A stretch of DNA of 64,000 nucleotides from a virus: positions 1-64,000 of the IMG/VR virus record IMGVR_UViG_3300044699_000063; one strand, given 5' to 3'. Both the position numbers and the translations under genes were made by a program. Positions 59,519-64,000 of this stretch are shown piece after piece (the first letter of the stretch is position 1; each line of letters begins with the position of its first letter). Below the pieces are notes generated by a model that was given only the letters and a program-made list of their open reading frames with translations, was not told where the DNA came from and searched no databases.

Positions 59519-60870
59519 TCAGCGCTGTTTCAGCTTCAAAGCCCGCTTCTGAGCCGGTGAAAGCCACGATCCCTCCCAGTGATGCACGCAGAAGCACCAC
59601 GGTTGGCTGATCGAGTGGTCTTTCGACGCCTTCGTGGCCTTCTCGGTGTAGTGGTACGGGTAGAACGCGCCCTGGAGGCAGCAGCAGCCAGTCCGCGTCG
59701 TCCGGGAAGCGTCGAGGTCGTCACACCAGGACCCGATTTCCACGCATCGCCGCCGTGTTCGAGTTCGTGGCGCGCCTTCTTCAACATGATCTCGACGGCC
59801 GGGTGTCCGGGTTCAGCTCCGAGCACCGCATCGGGAACGACCTTGGCGTCTTCCCACGCGGCGAAGCCCTGGTTGTGAATCAGCGGCTCCAGTGAGCGAT
59901 AGGCTCGACATCTGAGTCGACATACACCCCGCCCCAGCGCCAGAGCGCTTCAAGACGGATCAGCCCGGCCTTCTGCGCGCCCGACTGACACTGTTCCCAC
60001 AGGTCGCCGGTCTCCGGCCAGTCATTCGGATCGAGCGGGTCTCGATGGGTCATCAGCTCCCATCCGGGATGGAGTTGACGCCAGTGCTCCCACCAGTCAT
60101 CCACCTTGCGGTCGACGCGTTCGGGGATCGTGCGGTGCAGGATGCGCGGGATGCGCGACGGTTCCAGTTCGGGATCGGGGTCATCGACGACGCCGGACAT
60201 CACCCGCCGCAGTCCGTCCGGATCGAAGTGTGTGGCCTTGTATGCCTCTCCGCGTCGTTCGTTCGCCTGGAACGTCGGCTCTCGCCGGTTGTTCTCGTGA
60301 CTGGTGCGATGGTGCATGTGCCAGATCGGCCCACCGATCTGAGCCATCAGTCCATCCCCGAACGTCTCGCAGGCGATACGAAAGGCAATGTCTTCCCATC
60401 CCCACCCGCGGAAGTTCTCGTCGAACCCTCCGACAAGGTCCCACAGTTGATGGTTGACGACGACGGCCGAACTGCACGCGTTCTTGTAGGTGCGGCTGAC
60501 CCAGCCCGGCTGTTGCCAGTTGCCGCGGAACCCGTTCATGATCTTCTGCGTTGCCCGGTCCGACAGCATGTGCTTGTCACTGAAGGCGAGCACCATTCGG
60601 TTCGACGTCGCCGCCAGCTGGACTGCTGTCTTCACTTGCTCGGGACCGATCAACACGTCCGAGTCGATGATCACCGCCACGTCCCACGGCTCGGCCTTCG
60701 CCGCGGCGTCGTTGATCGCTGCGGAACGGTTGAACGGTCCGACGTCGTGGTTGCCTTCGACGATCGGCCAGTCAGGATGATCATTGGCCCACCATGCTCG
60801 GGCGAAGTCCCACAAGCGGTCGCGATCAGGGGATTCCGGCGCGGCGGGGAACAAGGATCACGACGTTCAC
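59519..60870 (-). CDS. Two-domain glycosyltransferase (GT-A galactosyltransferase-like + GT32-like), frame-broken
   Basis: GTG at 60870: MNVVILVPRRAG, break near 60835, then RDRLWDFARAWWANDHPDWP, GPFNRSAAINDAAAKAEPWD, VAVIIDSDVL (DxD), DLVGGFDENFRGWGWEDIAF, ending about residue 190. A second domain begins RIPRILHRTIPERVDRKVDD, AGLIRLEALWRWGGVYVDSD, the Gly_transf_sug/GT32 signature with its own DxD. After breaks near 59890 and 59700 it ends PWCFCVHHWEGSWLSPAQKR. About 450 aa. Likely adds two sugars. Confidence 0.65.
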
Positions 60871-60896
60871 GGCCGAGAAGCTAGCGTGACGTCGCG

Positions 60897-61493
60897 ATGC
60901 AGTTCACGTATCACGGTGTCGAGAAGACCGGGTTCTGCCACCTTTACAACCTGACGTGGTTCAACGAACGCACGATCGAACTGGCAGTCGCCTTCGACTT
61001 CCTGGAAGGCCGCAAAGGCTCCGGGCTGGAGATCGGCAACGTGTTGGGGCACTACCGGCCCTTTACCCATCACGTCATCGACCGTTATGAACGGGCTTCG
61101 TGGTATCAGAAGCAGATCATCCACAACGTCGACCTCTTCGATGTTCCACGGACAGTGGGATTGGGTCGTTTCAATCTCAACGATCGAACACATCCGCTGG
61201 GAAGAACCTGAACGCGATCCGCTCGGGCTCCATCGCCGCGCTCATCCATCTGCGCACGCTGCTCGCACCGCGGGGGCGCGCCCTGGTGACGTTCCCTCTC
61301 GGCTACCACCCCTGGCCTCGACGAGATCGTGGTCGATGGACGGACGGGCGCTGAACGATGGACAACGTTGGTGCGCGCTTCGTCGGAAGAATGGATCGAA
61401 ACCCCCGAACCGGAGATCATCCCATACGCGTCGCGAGACCAGTGGGCGTCTTCACTGTTCATCGGAGAGTTCAGCGCGCTTGCCGCACCATGA
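60897..61493 (+). CDS. SAM-dependent methyltransferase (class I), frame-broken
   Basis: ATG at 60897. MQFTYHGVEKTGFCHLYNLT, then GSGLEIGNVLGHYRPFTHHV (SAM motif I region), DRYERASWYQKQIIHNVDLF, and after breaks FDWVVSISTIEHIRWEE (post-motif), LIHLRTLLAPRGRALVTFPL, EEWIETPEPEIIPYASRDQW. About 195 aa. Head-to-head with the double glycosyltransferase, 26 bases apart, so probably a partner in glycan modification. Confidence 0.6.
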
Positions 61494-61586
61494 ACAGTGG
61501 ACGGTGATCACCCCGTTGACCTTCTTGCGCGACGTGAACAGGTGCGGCATCTGGCGTCCGTAGTGAGCCGAACGCCGGTTACACAC
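61452..61586 (-). CDS. Small zinc-knuckle protein, 44 aa
   Basis: GTG at 61586 overlaps the previous TAA. Basic (MCNRRSAHYGRQ), then VHCSWCGKRAEL. Its 3' end overlaps the convergent methyltransferase by 42 bases. Supported by coupling and Cys motif. Confidence 0.4.
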   Translation of the reverse strand: MCNRRSAHYGRQMPHLFTSRKKVNGVITVHCSWCGKRAELSDEQ

Positions 61587-61830
61587 CGGGCCAGCGCGCC
61601 CACAGTTCAACGCGTCGACCGTTGCGACGTTCCGTGGCCCGAGCGACCGCTTCGAACCCGTCCTTGCGTAGTTGAGCGCGGGTGTTCGAACAGCCGTCGT
61701 GAGTGGCGTAGCGGTTGATGATCATCCACTGACCGGGATGGTCCTGCATCCACGCCCGCGCCCGTTGCACCCTGCCGGTGCCGGAGTTCGTGCGGCGCGG
61801 TGGAGGTGCGACCGTCTGCACTTCCTTCAC
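61579..61830 (-). CDS. Small basic protein, 83 aa
   Basis: GTG at 61830 with AGG spacing. HPGQWMIINRYATHDGCSNT, RAQLRKDGFEAVARATERRN resembles small winged-helix-type DNA-binding proteins. Function unknown. Confidence 0.5.
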   Translation of the reverse strand: MKEVQTVAPPPRRTNSGTGRVQRARAWMQDHPGQWMIINRYATHDGCSNTRAQLRKDGFEAVARATERRNGRRVELWARWPGV

Positions 61831-61967
61831 GCCTCGTCAGGATAGAGGTGGATCACCCACAGCATCTGCGATATGTGCGGTGGGGGGACGGTGGCGATGA
61901 ACTCCTGCACGTCATGATCAGTGATCATCCCGACGCATCCCCGCCCAGTCGGGGCTGGACGCGAGGC
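61827..61967 (-). CDS. Small protein, about 46 aa, one frame break
   Basis: ATG at 61967 (MRLASSPDWAG) joins after a break near 61935 to MITDHDVQEFIATVPPPHIS and HLYPDEA, overlapping the next gene by GTGA. Alternatively a 33-residue gene from the internal ATG. Confidence 0.35.
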   Translation of the reverse strand, partial: ASRPAPTGRGCVGMITDHDVQEFIATVPPPHISQMLWVIHLYPDEA

Positions 61968-61978
61968 GCATCGGACCG

Positions 61979-62257
61979 TCAGGCCAGGCGAGGACGCACG
62001 ATCGCCACTTCGCCTTGCCGCGCAGAGACGCCCGCGTAGTAGATGTGGGCGTAGAGCATGAACGGCTCGGACCCGTACCGTCCTGATCGGATCGCGTCGG
62101 CGAACCCGACGGCCGCGCGAATCCCGCGTTCCTGCTCTGGGCTGAGCGGGCCGTCGATCGGGATGTCGGCAGGGCCGAGTGTGCGCTGGACCCGACGCAG
62201 CGCTGTGGCCTCGCGCTCGTACGGGTAGATGTCGCGAGCGACGTCGATGAGCCTCAT
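61979..62257 (-). CDS. Unknown protein, 92 aa
   Basis: ATG at 62257 (ATGA overlap). Helical, charged (LIDVARDIYPYEREATALRR), with SPEQERGIRAAVGFADAIRS. No domain recognised. Confidence 0.5.
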   Translation of the reverse strand: MRLIDVARDIYPYEREATALRRVQRTLGPADIPIDGPLSPEQERGIRAAVGFADAIRSGRYGSEPFMLYAHIYYAGVSARQGEVAIVRPRLA

Positions 62258-62433
62258 GTGAACAGCCTCCAAACGGCAAGGAAGGTGATGAGCGCGAGGA
62301 AGCCCTGAGCGCGACGATCTCGCCGCTGTCGGGCGCGCTGGCCTCGGACCTTCTCGTAGATGGGGTCGGGGACGAACTGGGGCGAGCAGGCCACCGATGA
62401 GGAGCAGCCAGAGTGCAGCAACCAGGTCGAACA
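62254..62433 (-). CDS. Two-segment membrane protein, about 59 aa, one frame break
   Basis: ATG at 62433 with GGAGG upstream. MFDLVAALWLLLIGGLLAP, break near 62375, a basic loop (KVRGQRARQRRDRR), GFLALITFLAVWRLFT. Helical hairpin with a basic loop, like small holins or anti-holins. Confidence 0.45.
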   Translation of the reverse strand, partial: CSTWLLHSGCSSSVACSPQFVPDPIYEKVRGQRARQRRDRRAQGFLALITFLAVWRLFT

Positions 62434-62634
62434 TCAGTCGATCCTCCAAGTCTTCGGGGGGTTGTCGTGGGCGTGACGGATGCAGGCGCGCACGACGGCA
62501 GATACGGACACGTCGTCCCCGGTCTCTCGCGCCAACTGCTCCGCTGTGGCGTGCAGGAAGGTGAGATGTGTCGGCAGCAGCGTGACGCTGGTCGGCAACA
62601 TCTTCTTGTCGGTGGTCTTTCGTGGTCGCGGCAT
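62434..62634 (-). CDS. Ribbon-helix-helix protein, 66 aa
   Basis: ATG at 62634. Basic start (MPRPRKTTDKK), a strand (PTSVTLLPTHLTFLHATAEQ), then helix (DDVSVSAVVRACIRHAHDNP). Typical of MetJ/Arc-type phage repressors; target unknown, maybe one of the nearby palindromes. Confidence 0.55.
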   Translation of the reverse strand: MPRPRKTTDKKMLPTSVTLLPTHLTFLHATAEQLARETGDDVSVSAVVRACIRHAHDNPPKTWRID

Positions 62635-62642
62635 CGTGCCTC

Positions 62643-63218
62643 TCAGTCGATCGTGAAGGCGCAGATGCCCACGCCGTCGGGGTCGGTCCATTCGGTCGAG
62701 AAGTAGCGGTGGCGCAGTTCGTCGCACCACCGAACCACTCCCGGCTCGTGACGGTCGTAGTTCGGCCAGGTGTCGTGGAATGCAACGATCCCGCCTCTGG
62801 CCACGAACGGCATGTACGTCTCGAAATCCCGCCGGACCCCGTTGTATGAATGGTCGCCGTCGATGAACACGAGGTCGAACGGCGCGCGCCGCGCGGCGAC
62901 GGAGATCGGGTAGGGGGACATGGACGGGTAGGGACAGTCGACGAACCGGGGCGGGAGACCGAACCACTCCTGCCAATGGGGACGCGTGTGTCGGACGATC
63001 TCCAGTGGCGTCGGTTCATTCGGCGGCATGTCGATCGACGTCAACTCTTCGATGTGCGGCAGGTGAGACCAGTACCACAGGGTCCCGCCGTACAGCGGAC
63101 CCGATCTCCAACACCTCTGGCGTGAGGGCGCGCCTGCGACGTACTCCCACAGCGCACCCAGTTCGCGCAGGTTCTGAAGAGGATGAGCGGGAGACGGAGG
63201 AACGTCGGAGAAGTTCAT
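62643..63218 (-). CDS. SAM methyltransferase (Methyltransf_24-like), 191 aa
   Basis: ATG at 63218. The expected SAM motif LEIGS-LYGGT is scrambled between two compensating frame breaks (about 63090-63135): the alternative frame reads LTPEVLEIGS. Later sites are intact: FDLVFIDGDHSYNGVRRDFE, MPFVARGGIVAFHDTWPNYD. Of the type that methylates glycans or natural products. Coupled to a 29-residue membrane peptide. Confidence 0.6.
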   Translation of the reverse strand: MNFSDVPPSPAHPLQNLRELGALWEYVAGAPSRQRCWRSGPLYGGTLWYWSHLPHIEELTSIDMPPNEPTPLEIVRHTRPHWQEWFGLPPRFVDCPYPSMSPYPISVAARRAPFDLVFIDGDHSYNGVRRDFETYMPFVARGGIVAFHDTWPNYDRHEPGVVRWCDELRHRYFSTEWTDPDGVGICAFTID

Positions 63219-63307
63219 CAGTGGAAGTGCCCGCTGTAGAGGTACCAGAGCGCGACCCCAAGACCGGCCAACACACCGACGACGAACCCGGCGGCGAACG
63301 CGATCAT
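63218..63307 (-). CDS. Single-pass membrane peptide, 29 aa
   Basis: ATG at 63307 overlaps the previous stop (ATGA), and its TGA overlaps the methyltransferase ATG (TGATG). The product is almost one transmembrane helix (MIAFAAGFVVGVLAGLGVAL...) with SGHFH at the end. Glycine-zipper-like spacing. Perfect coupling on both sides argues for a real gene. Confidence 0.55.
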   Translation of the reverse strand: MIAFAAGFVVGVLAGLGVALWYLYSGHFH

Positions 63308-63729
63308 GCGAGTTGCAGGCCGAACTGCTGGTCGAGGACCGGGACAGTGCCGTTCTGCTTCAGCTTCCCGAACTCGGCGAGACAGAGGGTGTTGGGGGCT
63401 GACGCTTCGTTGCCGATGATGAGCGTCACCGTTGAAGGTGTGGACGAGTTCGCGACGACCTGGCGCTCGAAGTAGATGACGGGTGCTGTGTCGATCGTCG
63501 GGTGCACGCCGTCAACGGGACTCATGTCGAGGCAGCGAATCTGTGCGACGTACGTGCCGCCCCCGGTCTTCGTCGTGTAGCTGAACGTGACCTGCTGCCC
63601 AGGGCTGTATGGCCCCGCGGTGACAGCCTCGAACGTCGTCGAGCCAGCCGCAGCGTGCGCCGGTTCGACGACGGCGATGAACCCGCAGATGGCGGAGATC
63701 GCCAGTAGGAAGGCAGTTCGCAGTTTCAT
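63304..63729 (-). CDS. Secreted protein, 141 aa
   Basis: ATG at 63729 with AAGGAG upstream. Sec signal peptide (LRTAFLLAISAICGFIAVVE, AHA cleavage), then an Ig-like beta protein (PYSPGQQVTFSYTTKTGGGT, STVTLIIGNEAS) with two Cys that may pair. It would be exported from the infected cell or placed in the envelope; role unknown. Confidence 0.55.
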   Translation of the reverse strand: MKLRTAFLLAISAICGFIAVVEPAHAAAGSTTFEAVTAGPYSPGQQVTFSYTTKTGGGTYVAQIRCLDMSPVDGVHPTIDTAPVIYFERQVVANSSTPSTVTLIIGNEASAPNTLCLAEFGKLKQNGTVPVLDQQFGLQLA

Positions 63730-64000
63730 GGTGTGTTCTCCTTGTCGGTCGGTTGTTGATGGTCTTCGTTCGACTCCACCAGAGCGCGGATTCCCGCCTC
63801 CAGCGCCTCCACGATCGTCTCGTACCAGTCCGTAACGTCGTCCGGACACAGACCGCAAGCGTTGTGGTACACCCGCCACGGTTTGAGAGTGTCCGGGTCA
63901 TGGTCCAGCAGCCAGTCGCCTCCACGCCGTTCGTTCATCCACCGCGCCATGTCGTCCGCGTCCGCCCGGCCGACAAACCCCGGCCGTCCCGGCAGCGCGT
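63726..64000 (-). CDS. Unknown protein, 5' end beyond window
   Basis: ATG at 63950 gives 74 residues, but the frame stays open to the window edge (GRADADDMARWMNERRGG...), so the true start may be outside. Contains CGLCPDDVTDWYETIVEALE and a polar tail. Ends in ATGA with the secreted protein. Confidence 0.45.
   Translation of the reverse strand, partial: ALPGRPGFVGRADADDMARWMNERRGGDWLLDHDPDTLKPWRVYHNACGLCPDDVTDWYETIVEALEAGIRALVESNEDHQQPTDKENTP

Noticed and set aside
1-64000. Integrase, attachment site or immunity repressor marking a temperate phage
   Set aside because: No tyrosine or serine recombinase motif and no CI-like repressor could be identified; the Xis-like HTH at 19.9 kb alone is not enough, and the window may be incomplete.

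Overview
The window reads as a large part of the genome of a tailed, long-tailed (siphovirus-like) bacteriophage of a high-GC host, most likely an actinobacterium. The reasons are: strongly GC-biased coding, frequent GTG and TTG starts, start codons overlapping the previous stop (ATGA, GTGA, TGATG), many 50-150 residue orphan genes packed without gaps, and recognisable terminase, portal, capsid protease, capsid, tail chaperone, tape measure, minor tail, lysin, ERF recombinase, SSB and DnaB/RepA-like ATPase genes. No integrase, rRNA, tRNA or CRISPR array was seen. Both ends of the window cut through genes.

Layout. 1-9.1 kb (+): an accessory/early operon opening with a peptide-ligation cassette (amidoligase fragment, class II glutamine amidotransferase, unknown, second amidoligase), then many small unknown genes. 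9.3-17.6 kb (+): ERF annealing protein, SSB, DnaQ-like exonuclease, small regulators with HTH or winged helices, a VRR-NUC nuclease. 17.6-20.6 kb (-): packaging genes (large terminase, small-terminase-like HTH protein, excisionase-like HTH) inserted against the direction of the early genes. 20.7-22.9 kb (+): membrane protein, winged-helix protein, replicative ATPase. 23.0-53.9 kb (-): virion operon, read right to left: protease, major capsid protein, several head proteins, a 20-residue-repeat tail protein, membrane proteins, tail tube candidate, tail chaperones with a -1 frame switch, a roughly 2150-residue tape measure, minor tail proteins, fibre-like proteins, a nucleotidyltransferase-glycosyltransferase fusion and a secreted lysin. 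A + strand island (40.7-41.7 kb) inside this operon carries a membrane protein and a head-tail adaptor-like protein. 53.9-59.2 kb (+): portal, GNAT, DNA methyltransferase, HNH and small proteins, diverging from the protease operon. 59.2-63.9 kb: mostly - strand, with a double glycosyltransferase, two SAM methyltransferases (one on +), RHH and membrane peptides and a secreted protein.

How it may fit together. Replication and recombination use the ATPase, ERF, SSB and exonuclease. The virion modules are conventional in content but split between strands. Two amidoligases, a glutamine amidotransferase, three glycosyltransferase domains, a sugar-nucleotide transferase domain, a GNAT and two methyltransferases together suggest that the phage makes a decorated peptide/glycan on its virion or its host; this is inference.

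Caution. Many genes at 12.2-21.2, 24.0-24.6, 28-35, 41.8-47.2 and 57.4-63.2 kb are split by single-base frame breaks while their protein motifs continue in another frame. I read these as consensus errors rather than decay and give joined coordinates, saying so in each entry.
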